From CAZYFH01 sp965197395 (GTDB lineage: Bacteria; Acidobacteriota; Vicinamibacteria; Vicinamibacterales; UBA8438): DNA of 64,000 nt. Where the stretch lies: NCBI GenBank assembly GCA_965197395.1, contig CBDANB010000003.1, forward strand, positions 62,001 to 126,000. The letters run 5' to 3'. The notes under the pieces were generated by a model. It saw only the letters and a program-made list of their open reading frames with translations, did no database searches and was not told where the DNA came from. Made by a program: the position numbers and the translations under genes. Of the stretch, positions 25,973 to 34,457 are shown one piece after another. Every line of letters starts with the position of its first letter. Positions within the stretch are counted from its first letter, which is position 1.

Positions 25973-26797
25973 TCATGATCGCTGCGATTCGTCTCGGCCG
26001 GCCTCGCTGCCCCGCCGGCGACGACCCGCGCCGCCACGGCGCCGGCGCGGGCGACGTCCGAGTGTCCGCTTGATCTCCTCGGCGTCGGCCTCGAAACGCT
26101 CGATCCCGTGCACGACGGCCTCGCGCTGCCGCCACCCGTCCGGATTCATTGCCTCGACCCGAGCTTCCAGCACTTCGCGCACATCCGGAGCCGTTTGCTT
26201 CTCGGCCAGCCGGGCGCGCAGCTCCGCATAGCGCGCCCGGAGACGAGCGAGCCCCTCGTCCCCGATCAGGTCCACGACCGGGTGCCGCCACTCGCCCTCG
26301 TCATCATCCGACACGTCGATGTCCGCGTCTCCTTCGACGAACCCAGCCGCGTCCACCGTCCCAGCATCGGGCTCATCCGGTCGAGCATCGGCAGTCTCAT
26401 CCGGTTGAGCGTCGAGGGGCCCATCCGGTTCAGCGTCCACGGGCTCATCCGGTTGAGCCTCGACCGGGGTCGCTGGAGGCATCCGGCGCGGACGGGAACG
26501 CTCGGGGGCGGAGCGTGCCCTGGCGGAGCGGCCCTCGGCCGATCGCTTCGCGGCTCTCACCGGTGTCTTCGGGCGCACGCGAAGCATCTTGGTCCAGTCG
26601 AACGACAGATCGGGGTTCCGTTCCTCGATGGCACGGATTGCCTCCTCGTCGAGCGGCAACCGACCTACCTTGACGTTGGGCGGCGTGCGGAACCAGTAAA
26701 GCACGCGAGGGCGTGCGCGGTCCCCGCTCCGGAACCCATGCAGCACGTACGTGTTCTCGTAGCCGCGTTTGTCGCGGGAAAACCGCAGGAACGGCAT
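25973..26797 (-). CDS. Protein of unknown function with acidic repeats and basic tail
   Basis: 274 residues from ATG 26797. An ordered N-terminal part (MPFLRFSRDKRGYENTYVLHG, VLYWFRTPPNVKVGRLPLDEEAIRAIEERNPDLSFDWTKML) resembles a small conserved domain found alone in acidobacteria. Then comes a low-complexity region with repeated QPDEP/EPDGP units (about residues 112-150), a helical segment with WRHPVVDLIGDEGLARLRARYAELRARLAE, and a strongly basic end RRPRRRRGGAGRRRRG. It starts 8 bases after the stop of the Lys-rich protein upstream; the pair is probably one operon. Confidence 0.6.
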   Translation of the reverse strand: MPFLRFSRDKRGYENTYVLHGFRSGDRARPRVLYWFRTPPNVKVGRLPLDEEAIRAIEERNPDLSFDWTKMLRVRPKTPVRAAKRSAEGRSARARSAPERSRPRRMPPATPVEAQPDEPVDAEPDGPLDAQPDETADARPDEPDAGTVDAAGFVEGDADIDVSDDDEGEWRHPVVDLIGDEGLARLRARYAELRARLAEKQTAPDVREVLEARVEAMNPDGWRQREAVVHGIERFEADAEEIKRTLGRRPRRRRGGAGRRRRGSEAGRDESQRS

Positions 26798-26805
26798 GGG
26801 CGCGA

Positions 26806-27618
26806 TTATCGGCGCTTCGCGCTCGACCGCTTCGCCGTCTTGCGCGTGGCCCGCCTCGTCGATGCGGCCGTCTTCGTGGATCGGGTCTTGCGAGCCGTCT
26901 TGGCCGTCTTCCGCGTCGCCGAACGCGTCGGCTTCGCCCGCTTCCGCGTGGTCCTGGCAGACTTGGCGGTCTTGGTTGCCTTGCTCGCCTTGGTACGCTT
27001 GGTCGCGCTGGCCCTCGTCGACTTCTTGGCGTGCTTGGCCTTCGATGCGGAGGACACCTTGACCGACGATTTGCGGGGTTTCGTGCTCTTGCGGGTCGTC
27101 GCGGGTTTTGCCGCCTTGGCCGCTGCCTTTGTCTTGCGAGCCTTGGCCGCTCGAACCGCAGCCGCGGATCGATGGACCATCGAGAACCGCACCTGGCGCC
27201 CGACCGCGTAGTAGGTCCAGATCTCGGTGAACGCGATTCGGTTGTCCTCGCACAGCCGCCGCGCCACGTCGGCCGCACCTGCGGGGACATACAGGTAGAA
27301 CGCGCCGCGGACCTTGGCGAGGTGCGCCCACTGCGCCATGGCTTCGAGATGGTTGACCGACTCGGTCGTCTCCACCTCGACGACGCCGTGGTGGCGCCGG
27401 CCGTGATCCGTGCTCGTCAGCACGAGGTCTGGGAATACGGGCCGAGACACCGAGCGTACCGACGCGGTCTCCTCCTGTCCGGGGTTGATTACCACGGCGA
27501 AGCGCCGGCGCCATCGTGCTTGAAGCTGGCGGATGATCCGATCGTGCTCGAATTGCTCGCGAATGGGTCGGAGGAGGATGGGGGACACTAAAACGCGCAA
27601 TCGTAGCATGGATGCCAC
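26806..27618 (-). CDS. Restriction-endonuclease-like domain fused to a histone H1-like Lys-rich tail
   Basis: 270 residues. The first 150 look like a small alpha/beta domain: FPDLVLTSTDHGRRHHGVVEVETTESVNHLEAMAQWAHLAKVRGAFYLYVPAGAADVARRLCEDNRI. The D...E-x-E spacing (PDLVL, VVEVET) is that of PD-(D/E)xK-type folds, though the final lysine is not certain. Residues 155-270 are almost only Lys, Ala, Ser, Thr and Arg (KKSTRASATKRTKASKATK), like histone H1 or bacterial Hc1 tails, and would bind DNA. Function unknown; nucleoid association is an inference from composition. Confidence 0.6.
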   Translation of the reverse strand: MASMLRLRVLVSPILLRPIREQFEHDRIIRQLQARWRRRFAVVINPGQEETASVRSVSRPVFPDLVLTSTDHGRRHHGVVEVETTESVNHLEAMAQWAHLAKVRGAFYLYVPAGAADVARRLCEDNRIAFTEIWTYYAVGRQVRFSMVHRSAAAVRAAKARKTKAAAKAAKPATTRKSTKPRKSSVKVSSASKAKHAKKSTRASATKRTKASKATKTAKSARTTRKRAKPTRSATRKTAKTARKTRSTKTAASTRRATRKTAKRSSAKRR

Positions 27619-27660
27619 TCACTTGAAAACGAGCCCCTGACACGCCAGAATCAAGTCACG

Positions 27661-28059
27661 ATGCTCGTCGCCGCGGCACGGGACGCTGAATCGGCCGGCA
27701 TTCTGATCGTGGATGACGATCAGGGCGTCACCGACACGTTCGCCCGCATGCTCCGACTCGAGGGCTATACCGTCTACACGGCGATTAGCCCGGAATCCGG
27801 ACTGATCCTGGCCGCGGAGAAGCGTCCGCACGCCATCATTCTCGATCTGCGGATGCCCATCCTCAGCGGTCTGCGGTTTCTCGAGCTGCTCCGGGCGCGA
27901 CCCGAGCTGCGCGACACGAAGGTCGCGATTGTGACCGGTGACTACTTCGTGGACGATCGCATCACCGAACAACTCAAAACCCTTGGAGCCTCGGTCCGTT
28001 TCAAGCCCCTGTGGCTCGACGACCTCGTCACCATCGCACGCGGCCTGACCAGGTCCTAA
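27661..28059 (+). CDS. Single-domain response regulator
   Basis: 132 residues, receiver domain only. ILIVDDDQGVTDTFARML carries the acidic pocket, AIILDLRMPILSG the phospho-accepting Asp, IVTGDYF the switch Thr and VRFKPLWLDDLV the Lys. No output domain, so it would act by protein contact. Position upstream of hemE (29 bases) suggests co-transcription, but no functional link is obvious. Starts 42 bases from the divergent Lys-rich protein gene. Confidence 0.9.
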   Translation: MLVAAARDAESAGILIVDDDQGVTDTFARMLRLEGYTVYTAISPESGLILAAEKRPHAIILDLRMPILSGLRFLELLRARPELRDTKVAIVTGDYFVDDRITEQLKTLGASVRFKPLWLDDLVTIARGLTRS

Positions 28060-28088
28060 CCCTTCCCCGCCCGAGCGCTCGTAGTACG

Positions 28089-29117
28089 ATGGCCGGCGTG
28101 AACGACCGGTTTCTCAAGGCGTGCCGCCGCGAGCCCGTCGACGCGACACCCGTCTGGTTCATGCGGCAGGCCGGGCGATACATGGCCGAATACCGGGCAC
28201 TGCGCGAGCGTCACACCCTGCTCGACATCTGCGCGCACCCGGAGCTCGCAACGCAGGTGACGCTTCAGCCGGTCGACCGCCTCGACGTCGATGCGGCGAT
28301 TCTCTTCTCGGATTTGCTCCTTCCCCTGGCGCCCATGGGCATCCCGTTCGACTTCGTGAAGGGCGAAGGGCCGGTCATCCACACGCCGGTGCGCTCGCCC
28401 GCCGACGTCGATCGGCTGCGCACTTTCGAGCCTCGGGATGCGCTCGACCACGTGCTGACCACGATCCGTTTGCTGCGCCGAGAGCTCGATGGCCGGGTCC
28501 CATTGATCGGCTTTGCCGGCGCGCCGTTCACGCTCGCGTCGTATGCCGTCGAGGGCGGTCCGTCGAGCAACTACGCGCGAACCAAGGCGTTGATGTACGG
28601 GGAGCCGGCGGCCTGGCACCGCCTGTGCGACACGCTCGCCTCAGCCGTCGGCACCTATCTCGTGGCGCAGGTCGAGGCGGGCGCGCAGGCCGTGCAGCTG
28701 TTCGATTCGTGGATCGGTGCTCTCGGCCCCTCCGACTACCGGGAGTTCGCCCTGCCGCATACGCGTCAGGTCCTCGCGACGGCTGCCGCGACCGGTGTTC
28801 CCGTGATCCACTTCGGCACCGGCACCGCCACCCTGCTCGAGGCGATGACGGAGGCCGGAGGCGACGTCATCGGGATTGATTGGCGGATTCCCCTGGACGA
28901 GGCGTGGGCGCGCATCGGCGACCAGAAGGCCGTCCAGGGCAACCTCGACCCGACGCTGCTCCTCGGCCCAACAGACCGCCTGCTGTACGGCGCCCAAGAC
29001 GTGCTGCAGCGCGCCGGCAACCGGCCAGGCCACATCTTCAATCTGGGGCACGGCATCCTACCCGAAACACCGGTCGAGCGCGTGCAGGCGCTCGTCCGCT
29101 TCGTGCATCAACAGTAG
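28089..29117 (+). CDS. hemE: Uroporphyrinogen decarboxylase
   Basis: 342 residues from ATG 28089. PVWFMRQAGRYMAEYRALRE is the substrate-binding signature; ILFSDLLLPLAPMGIPFDF, GFAGAPFTLASYAVEGGPSSNY, and HFGTGTATLLEAM, NLDPTLLLG complete the fold. It decarboxylates uroporphyrinogen III to coproporphyrinogen III in haem synthesis. hemG begins 8 bases after its stop, so two consecutive haem genes are together. Confidence 0.95.
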   Translation: MAGVNDRFLKACRREPVDATPVWFMRQAGRYMAEYRALRERHTLLDICAHPELATQVTLQPVDRLDVDAAILFSDLLLPLAPMGIPFDFVKGEGPVIHTPVRSPADVDRLRTFEPRDALDHVLTTIRLLRRELDGRVPLIGFAGAPFTLASYAVEGGPSSNYARTKALMYGEPAAWHRLCDTLASAVGTYLVAQVEAGAQAVQLFDSWIGALGPSDYREFALPHTRQVLATAAATGVPVIHFGTGTATLLEAMTEAGGDVIGIDWRIPLDEAWARIGDQKAVQGNLDPTLLLGPTDRLLYGAQDVLQRAGNRPGHIFNLGHGILPETPVERVQALVRFVHQQ

Positions 29118-29124
29118 ACGCACG

Positions 29125-30537
29125 ATGCACGACGTGGACGTCGCCGTGATTGGCGGGGGGATCACCGGCCTCGCGGCCGCCTATGAGCTCCACCGCCGCG
29201 CGGTGCCGTTCACCCTCCTCGAACGCTCGCCGCGTCTGGGTGGCGTCGTCCGCACCGACCAGGTCGACGGCTTCACCATCGACGCCGGCCCGGACTCGCT
29301 GCTCGTCCAGAAACCGGCGGCGCTCGCGTTGTGTCGCGAGATCGGGCTCGCACCGCGCCTCGTCTCGACGCTCCTCCCCCGCACCGCCTTTGTCGTCCGT
29401 CACGGCGCGCTACACCCGCTTCCACCGACGTCGGTGCTCGGGATCCCGACGCGACTCGGCCCGCTGCTGTCGACCGGCCTACTGTCGTGGGGTGGCAAGG
29501 CGCGAATGGCGATGGAGCTGTTCGTGCCGCGCCGCACAGACACGGCGGACGAATCGGTCGCCTCCTTCTTTCGACGGCGTTTCGGCACAGAAACGGTCGA
29601 CTGTATCGCCGACCCGCTCCTGGCGGGCATTCATGCCGGCGATGTCGAACGGCTGTCCATGCAGACGCTGTTCCCGAGGCTGGTCGACGCCGAGCGGACG
29701 CATGGAAGCGTGATCCGCGCCTTTCGGCAGCTACGTGCGGCGCGGGCCGCACGCGGGAATGACGACGGCATGTTTCGGTCGCTTCCCGGCGGGCTCGAGG
29801 AGCTCGTCTCGGCGCTCGTCGGCCGGTTGCCCGTGGCAGCCCTCCGGCGCGGCGTGGCAGCAACGTCGATCGACGGTTCCGGACCGTTTCGCGTCGGTGC
29901 GTCGCACGGCGACGACGTCGTCGCCCGACAGGTCCTGCTGTCCGTACCGGCCGCCGTGTCCGCGACGCTGTTGCGACCACTCGACGAGGAGCTCGGCCAG
30001 CTGTGTGCCGACATCCCACACACCTCGACTGCAACCGTCGCGTTGGCCTACCCGCGCACGGCCGTCCATCACCCGCTGTCCGGCACCGGTTTCGTCGTGC
30101 CGCGCGTCGAACCCGGGCTCTCGATCATGGCCGGCACCTGGGTGTCGTCGAAGTGGCCGCGGCGCGCCCCTCGCGATCTCGCCCTGATGCGCGGCTTCCT
30201 CGGCGGGGCGCGTCACCCCGACGTGCTGGCGCGTGCGGACGCGGAGCTGGCCGACATGGTGCACCGGGACTTTTCGACGTTGCTGGGGATCGACGCCGAG
30301 CCGAGCCTGCGACGCGTGTACCGATGGCCGGGGCTCAACCCACAGCACGACGTCGGGCACCGTGATCGCGTCGCTGCCATCGACTCCCGTCTTGCGCGCC
30401 TGCCTGGCCTGCATCTCGTCGGGGCTGCCTTCCGGGGCGTGGGGATTCCCGATTGCGTGGCCGCCGGGCGCGCGGCCGCGACAGCCGCCGTCGAGGCGAT
30501 TCAGGACGAGGCGCACGCGACCGCAGCCGGCTTGTAA
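29125..30537 (+). CDS. hemG: Protoporphyrinogen oxidase (HemY/HemG flavoprotein type)
   Basis: 470 residues from ATG 29125. FAD-binding VAVIGGGITGLAAAYELHRRAVPFTLLERSPRLGGVVRTDQVDGFTIDAGPDSLLVQKP is the amine-oxidase-like dinucleotide fold of oxygen-dependent or acceptor-dependent protoporphyrinogen oxidases. GGLEELVSALVGRLP and C-terminal LHLVGAAFRGVGIPDCVAAGRAAA fit. It converts proto- or coproporphyrinogen to the porphyrin. Whether it acts on coproporphyrinogen (HemY of the coproporphyrin route) is not decidable here. Confidence 0.92.
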   Translation: MHDVDVAVIGGGITGLAAAYELHRRAVPFTLLERSPRLGGVVRTDQVDGFTIDAGPDSLLVQKPAALALCREIGLAPRLVSTLLPRTAFVVRHGALHPLPPTSVLGIPTRLGPLLSTGLLSWGGKARMAMELFVPRRTDTADESVASFFRRRFGTETVDCIADPLLAGIHAGDVERLSMQTLFPRLVDAERTHGSVIRAFRQLRAARAARGNDDGMFRSLPGGLEELVSALVGRLPVAALRRGVAATSIDGSGPFRVGASHGDDVVARQVLLSVPAAVSATLLRPLDEELGQLCADIPHTSTATVALAYPRTAVHHPLSGTGFVVPRVEPGLSIMAGTWVSSKWPRRAPRDLALMRGFLGGARHPDVLARADAELADMVHRDFSTLLGIDAEPSLRRVYRWPGLNPQHDVGHRDRVAAIDSRLARLPGLHLVGAAFRGVGIPDCVAAGRAAATAAVEAIQDEAHATAAGL

Positions 30538-30540
30538 CTA

Positions 30541-30640
30541 GACTAGGCGGGGGCTGCGCCCCCGAACCCCGCCGCGGACGCTGCGCGGGGGCCCCGAGAG
30601 CCCCGCTCCGCGCCCGCGAGGCACGCCGTGGGCGCCTTGG
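30541..30640 (+). terminator. GC-rich hairpins after hemG
   Basis: GGGGGCTGCGCCCCC at 30549-30563 is a perfect 6-bp stem and is followed by further G/C-rich inverted sequence to about 30610. There is no T-run, so a simple intrinsic terminator is doubtful; it may still end or stabilise the haem transcript. Confidence 0.4.
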
Positions 30641-30719
30641 CCGTTTGCCGACGGGTTCATAACGAGTACAGAATCCTCATGGGCGGCCGCATAACAGCCT
30701 AGGCACAAGGCATCGCTCA

Positions 30720-31634
30720 ATGTCCCGGTCACCCGTCCACATCATCGGCGTCCCGCTCGATCTCGGGGCCCCGCGGCGTGGCGTTGACATGGGGCCGTCG
30801 GCGCTCAGAATCGCCGGCGTCGGCCCCCGTCTCGCCGCGCTCGGCTACGACGTCGTCGACCGCGGCAACCTCGCATCGCCGATCCCCGAAACGAAGGCCA
30901 GCGGTCACGAACGAAAGAAGTACATCCGGGAGATCGCGCGCGTGTGCCAACGCCTGTTTCAGACCGCGCGCGTCTCGCACGAGGCGAACGCCCTGCCGAT
31001 CGTCCTGGGCGGCGATCACAGCCTCGCGGCCGGTTCAGTGACCGCCACGGTCGTCGACCGCCGCCGGCGCGGCGACACCCCGGGGCTCATCTGGGTCGAT
31101 GCGCACGGCGACATGAACACGCCGGACACAAGCGACAGCGGCAACGTCCACGGCATGCCGTTGGCGGCGCTTCTCGGTTCGGAGCCAGCAGAGCTGTCGC
31201 ACATCGGCGATCTCGCGCCGACGGTGTCACCCTCGCGCACAGTCCTGGTGGGCGTGCGCAACCTCGATGCGCAGGAGCGGCAGCGCATCGTCACCTCCGG
31301 CGTCCACGTGTTCACGATGAAGGACATCGACCGCGACGGCATTGCCGAGGTGGCGGATCGGGCGCTGCGGCTCGCCAACTCGGGGACGGGGGGCGTCCAC
31401 GTCTCGTTCGATCTCGACGTCTGTGACCCAGCGATCGCGCCGGGGGTCGGCACCCCCGTCAAGGGCGGGCTGAGCTATCGCGAGGCGCATCTGCTGATGG
31501 AGACCATCGCCGATTCAGGCGCGCTGCGGGCGCTCGACCTCGTCGAGGTCAACCCGATTCTCGACACCCGTAACGTCACCGCCGAGCTCGGCGTCGAGCT
31601 CGTGCTGTCGGCGCTCGGACTGAAGATCCTGTAG
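30720..31634 (+). CDS. rocF: Arginase
   Basis: 304 residues. All manganese-binding motifs are there: VLGGDHSLAAGSV, WVDAHGDMNTPDTSDSGNVHGMPLAALLG and SFDLDVCDPAIAPGVGTPVKGG, plus VEVNPILDTRN. Hydrolyses arginine to ornithine and urea. The GNVHGMP loop and length fit arginase rather than agmatinase. Free-standing; no urease or ornithine aminotransferase is adjacent. Confidence 0.93.
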   Translation: MSRSPVHIIGVPLDLGAPRRGVDMGPSALRIAGVGPRLAALGYDVVDRGNLASPIPETKASGHERKKYIREIARVCQRLFQTARVSHEANALPIVLGGDHSLAAGSVTATVVDRRRRGDTPGLIWVDAHGDMNTPDTSDSGNVHGMPLAALLGSEPAELSHIGDLAPTVSPSRTVLVGVRNLDAQERQRIVTSGVHVFTMKDIDRDGIAEVADRALRLANSGTGGVHVSFDLDVCDPAIAPGVGTPVKGGLSYREAHLLMETIADSGALRALDLVEVNPILDTRNVTAELGVELVLSALGLKIL

Positions 31635-31675
31635 AAACAGCCGTGCTATAGTGGCGCGGAATCGGAGCGAGGACG

Positions 31676-32074
31676 ATGAGTGAAGACGTCGAGCAGAGGC
31701 TGACGGCGCTCCAAGGTGAGATCGCGAATCTCAACCGCAAGCTCAAGAGCCTCTTCAACATCATCGATACGTCCACCGACAAAGAGCCGTTCATGCGACT
31801 CATGGTGTCGGTCGACGCGACTGAGGCGCAGGAAACGGCCGTCTACGATCTGATGGGCGAGGTCGACGAGGCGCTCGCGGAGGCCAAGCCCGCGATGGAC
31901 TACGCCGCGTTCTGCGACCGGGTCTACCAGGTGTTCCCCGACCATCGCCAGCACCGCCTCGCCGAGTCCATCGTCATGCGGCTCGCGAAAGAAGGCGGGT
32001 GGGAAAAGGTCTACGAGCACCTCCGCCAGAGCGGCATGAACCTGCGCGACCTGCGGGAAGAGCGCGGGTATTAG
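31676..32074 (+). CDS. Helical protein of unknown function
   Basis: 132 residues, all predicted alpha from composition. The N-terminus is a heptad-like coiled coil (VEQRLTALQGEIANLNRKLKSLFNII). The C-terminal half (FCDRVYQVFPDHRQHRLAESIVMRLAKEGGWEKVYEHLRQSGMNL) resembles DUF1878-like proteins. GAGCGAGGACG precedes the start. 32 bases separate its stop from the small SAP-type gene. Function unknown. Confidence 0.7.
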   Translation: MSEDVEQRLTALQGEIANLNRKLKSLFNIIDTSTDKEPFMRLMVSVDATEAQETAVYDLMGEVDEALAEAKPAMDYAAFCDRVYQVFPDHRQHRLAESIVMRLAKEGGWEKVYEHLRQSGMNLRDLREERGY

Positions 32075-32106
32075 GTTCGAGCTCCCCACCACGACGGGAG
32101 GACGGG

Positions 32107-32439
32107 ATGGCTGACTACACCTACGAGGAACTGAAGCACAAGACGGTTGCCGAGCTACGCGACATCGCCAAGGGCCTCGATCACGAAGCGGTCAAAGGCT
32201 ACACGCAGCTCAACAAGGAACACCTGATCCCGGCCGTCTGCAAGGCGCTCGGCATCGACGCGCACGAGCATCATCAGCAGGTCACGGGCGGCTTCGACAA
32301 GGCGGCGGCGAAGGCGAAGTTGGGCGCGCTGAAGACTGCGCGGCAGGCGGCGCTCGACGCGCACGATCACGCCAAGCTCCGGGCGATCCGCCGACAGCGC
32401 CACAACGTGAACCGCCAGATCCGCGCCCACGTGCAGTGA
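32107..32439 (+). CDS. Small protein with Rho_N/SAP-like N-terminal helix pair
   Basis: 110 residues. The ATG at 32107 is preceded by GGGAGGACGGG. YEELKHKTVAELRDIAKGLDHEAVKGYTQLNKEHLIPAVCKALGI is the layout of a Rho N-terminal/SAP nucleic-acid-binding helix-extended loop-helix. The C-terminal half is basic and helical (KAKLGALKTARQAALDAHDHAKLRAIRRQRHNVNRQIRAHV), suggesting RNA or DNA binding. A free-standing role is not known. Confidence 0.75.
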   Translation: MADYTYEELKHKTVAELRDIAKGLDHEAVKGYTQLNKEHLIPAVCKALGIDAHEHHQQVTGGFDKAAAKAKLGALKTARQAALDAHDHAKLRAIRRQRHNVNRQIRAHVQ

Positions 32440-32443
32440 GTTC

Positions 32444-32935
32444 CTACGAGAACGCGATCGTGAAATCGCTCCACTCGGCGATGGCGCCGTCCTTGAGATA
32501 GAACACGCCAACGCCACGCCACTCGATGGATCGGTCCGGCAGCGTGAATCGATCGATGCGCTCGTTCACGACGATCGGTCCCCTCGCGAAGGTCTCGAGC
32601 ACTTCGAACTCGACGAACGTCGCGTCGCCCAAAAAGCTCTGCAGACCCTCGATGATCGCCGCGCGTCCCGTCGACGGCGGGGTCGTCTCCGTGGCACGGT
32701 AGACGCAGTCGTCCGCCAGATACGAGCCCAGCTTCGGCAAATCCACGGGGGCAACCCACGTGGCGCAAAACGCGTTGACGACGTCGATGTTGGACTGCTC
32801 GGCCTGGGTCAACGCGACCGCACCTGCCCGACTCGGAAGCGCCATCGCCGCCACGGCCCCCAAACCCAGCGTCGTCAGCGCGTCGCGCCGTCTCATGCCC
32901 CGTCCTCGCACCGCCATCGGTTGTCGTGTCTTCAC
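32444..32935 (-). CDS. Tat-exported limonene-1,2-epoxide hydrolase-like (NTF2-fold) protein
   Basis: 163 residues. The N-terminus carries a twin-arginine signal, MRRRDALTTLGLGAVAAMALPSRAGA. The mature part (IDVVNAFCATWVAPVDLPKLGSYLADDCVYRATETTPPSTGRAAIIEGLQSFLG ... WRGVGVFYLKDGAIAEWSDF) fits the limonene epoxide hydrolase-like branch of the SnoaL/NTF2 fold. The Asp-Arg-Asp catalytic set of true LEH cannot be confirmed by eye. Ends convergently 4 bases from the SAP-like gene. Confidence 0.75.
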   Translation of the reverse strand: MKTRQPMAVRGRGMRRRDALTTLGLGAVAAMALPSRAGAVALTQAEQSNIDVVNAFCATWVAPVDLPKLGSYLADDCVYRATETTPPSTGRAAIIEGLQSFLGDATFVEFEVLETFARGPIVVNERIDRFTLPDRSIEWRGVGVFYLKDGAIAEWSDFTIAFS

Positions 32936-32944
32936 TCGCGCCTC

Positions 32945-34174
32945 CTAACCTTCGTCCACAGGTTCGATTCTCAGTAGCGCCGCGTCATCCGCGTCCGTCA
33001 GCACGTAGAGCAACCCGTCGGGGCCTTGCCGCACGTCGCGGATCCGCTGCCGCAGCTCGGTGAGCAGCCACTCGCGCGACCGCTCTTCTCCGTTCTCGTT
33101 GAAGACGATGCGCTCGAGATGTCCAGTGTTGCGAATCATCCCGGTCCGCAGCGCGCCGACGAACAGATTCCCGCTCCAGCTCGGAAAACGGTCGCCGTCG
33201 TAGAACGCCATGCCCGAGGGCGCGATGGAGGGCAACCAGACGATCTCCGCCTGCGCCATCCCTTCCTGCCACGGTCGGGTGGCCACGCGCGAACCGGAGT
33301 ACTGGCGGCTGTAGGAGACCACCGGCCAGCCGTAGTTGCGTCCTGCGCGGATGATGTTGGCCTCGTCGCCACCGAGCGGGCCGTTCTCGTGCACCCAGAG
33401 CTCGCCCGTCCCCGGGTGAATGGCCATGCCCAGCTGGTTCCGATGCCCGAGAGAATAGACCTCTGGACGCGCGCCGTCCCGACCCACGAACGGATTGTCA
33501 GGCGGGACACTCCCGTCGTCGCGAAGCCTGACGACCTTGCCGATCGTGTCACCCACATCCTGCGCGCGCTGCCCGCCCGTCGCCGCCCCGAACGCGCCGC
33601 CGACCGTCATGTAGAGCGTGTCGTCCGACGCGAAGACGATCCGCGAGGCCGCCGTCCCACCGCCAGCCAGGACGTCCGACATGAAGAGATCGCGCACTTC
33701 TGTCAACGCGTGCTCGCCCAGGCGGCCGCGCGCCAACGTCACACTGACCCCGTCGACACCCGGCTTCGAGTAGGTCAGATAGACCTGTTGGTTCTCCTCG
33801 AACCGCGGGTGGAGCGCCACGTCCATCAGACCCGCCAACCCCTCCGCGTGCACGTCGGGCACGCCCGACACCGCGCGCGGGTCGAGTGTCCCGTCGCGGA
33901 TCACGCGCAAGCGCCCCCCGCGCTCCGTGACGAGCAGACGACCATCGGGGAGAAAGGCCAGACCCCAGGGATGCGAGAGGCCTCGCGTGACGACCACGAT
34001 GCGTACCCGCGCCTCTGCGGTGTCGACCACGAGCGGAGCCGCCGGGAGGTCAACGGCCGGCAACGCGGGGAGCGGCGCTTGCGCGTCCGGCGCCGGAACC
34101 ACCAGCGCGAGGGTCCCGGCGACCAGACCCCAGGCGGCGAGAGACCGCGGTCGACCAGCGTGGCGCGGCGTCAT
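32945..34174 (-). CDS. PQQ-dependent soluble sugar dehydrogenase (Asd/YliI type)
   Basis: 409 residues with an export signal (LAAWGLVAGTLALVVPAPDAQA). Six-bladed propeller motifs: LSHPWGLAFLPDGRLLVTERGGRLRVI, GLAGLMDVALHP, SLGHRNQLGMAIHPGTGELWVHENGPLGGDEANIIRAGRNYGWP and SIAPSGMAFYDGD. These are the PQQ- and calcium-binding blocks of the GDH-B family. Likely a periplasmic aldose dehydrogenase using PQQ; no pqq biosynthesis gene is in the window. Lies 9 bases upstream of the LEH-like gene. Confidence 0.9.
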   Translation of the reverse strand: MTPRHAGRPRSLAAWGLVAGTLALVVPAPDAQAPLPALPAVDLPAAPLVVDTAEARVRIVVVTRGLSHPWGLAFLPDGRLLVTERGGRLRVIRDGTLDPRAVSGVPDVHAEGLAGLMDVALHPRFEENQQVYLTYSKPGVDGVSVTLARGRLGEHALTEVRDLFMSDVLAGGGTAASRIVFASDDTLYMTVGGAFGAATGGQRAQDVGDTIGKVVRLRDDGSVPPDNPFVGRDGARPEVYSLGHRNQLGMAIHPGTGELWVHENGPLGGDEANIIRAGRNYGWPVVSYSRQYSGSRVATRPWQEGMAQAEIVWLPSIAPSGMAFYDGDRFPSWSGNLFVGALRTGMIRNTGHLERIVFNENGEERSREWLLTELRQRIRDVRQGPDGLLYVLTDADDAALLRIEPVDEG

Positions 34175-34186
34175 CCGTGCTTCTTC

Positions 34187-34250
34187 TTCATATAGCGATA
34201 CGCCTCGGTCAGGACCTGTTCATATAGCGATACGCCTCGGTCAGGACCTG
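34187..34250. repeat. Perfect 32-bp tandem duplication
   Basis: Two adjacent identical 32-bp units, 34187-34218 and 34219-34250. They fall over the 3' end of the small gene at 34209-34340. As 32 is not a multiple of 3, the duplication changes that gene's reading frame. Confidence 0.97.
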
Positions 34251-34340
34251 CGCATCCTCTCGGCGTCCGGCGTGCTTCACGGCCGCGAGAAACTTCGTCT
34301 CGCTTGCCCTGCGCTCGCGCGTCTTGTTGATCGCAGCCAT
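34209..34340 (-). CDS. Small basic protein, C-terminus altered by a 32-bp duplication
   Basis: 43 residues: starts MAAINKTRERRASETKFL and passes through REDAQVLTEAYRYM before ending NRS. Without the second repeat unit the frame would go on to YRYMKKKHG and stop just beyond. The ordered basic sequence and the restored ending suggest a genuine small protein whose last residues have been replaced. No family recognised. It lies just upstream of the sugar dehydrogenase gene on the same strand. Confidence 0.5.
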   Translation of the reverse strand: MAAINKTRERRASETKFLAAVKHAGRREDAQVLTEAYRYMNRS

Positions 34341-34408
34341 CGGTAGAGACTATCTCACGGCGGCGGCCGAACGGCACGGACGAGCGATAATGGGCTCTCG
34401 CGCTCACG

Positions 34409-34442
34409 AACCCCAGAACTCACGCAAGTGAGTTCTGGGGTT
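34409..34442. promoter_or_regulatory. Perfect 15-bp hairpin upstream of the ASCH-domain gene
   Basis: AACCCCAGAACTCAC, loop GCAA, then the exact complement: a 34-base perfect palindrome with a GNRA tetraloop. It ends 15 bases before the likely ATG at 34458 and lies between divergent genes. No T-run follows, so it is more likely an operator or a leader structure than a terminator. Confidence 0.6.
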
Positions 34443-34457
34443 AAGCGCACGACGCCG

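Noticed and set aside
34171..34407. A 78-codon minus-strand frame over the 32-bp duplication
   Set aside because: It begins in the hairpin region and is out of frame with MAAINKTRERR, which has the more protein-like sequence; only its last residues reflect the ancestral ending of the small gene.
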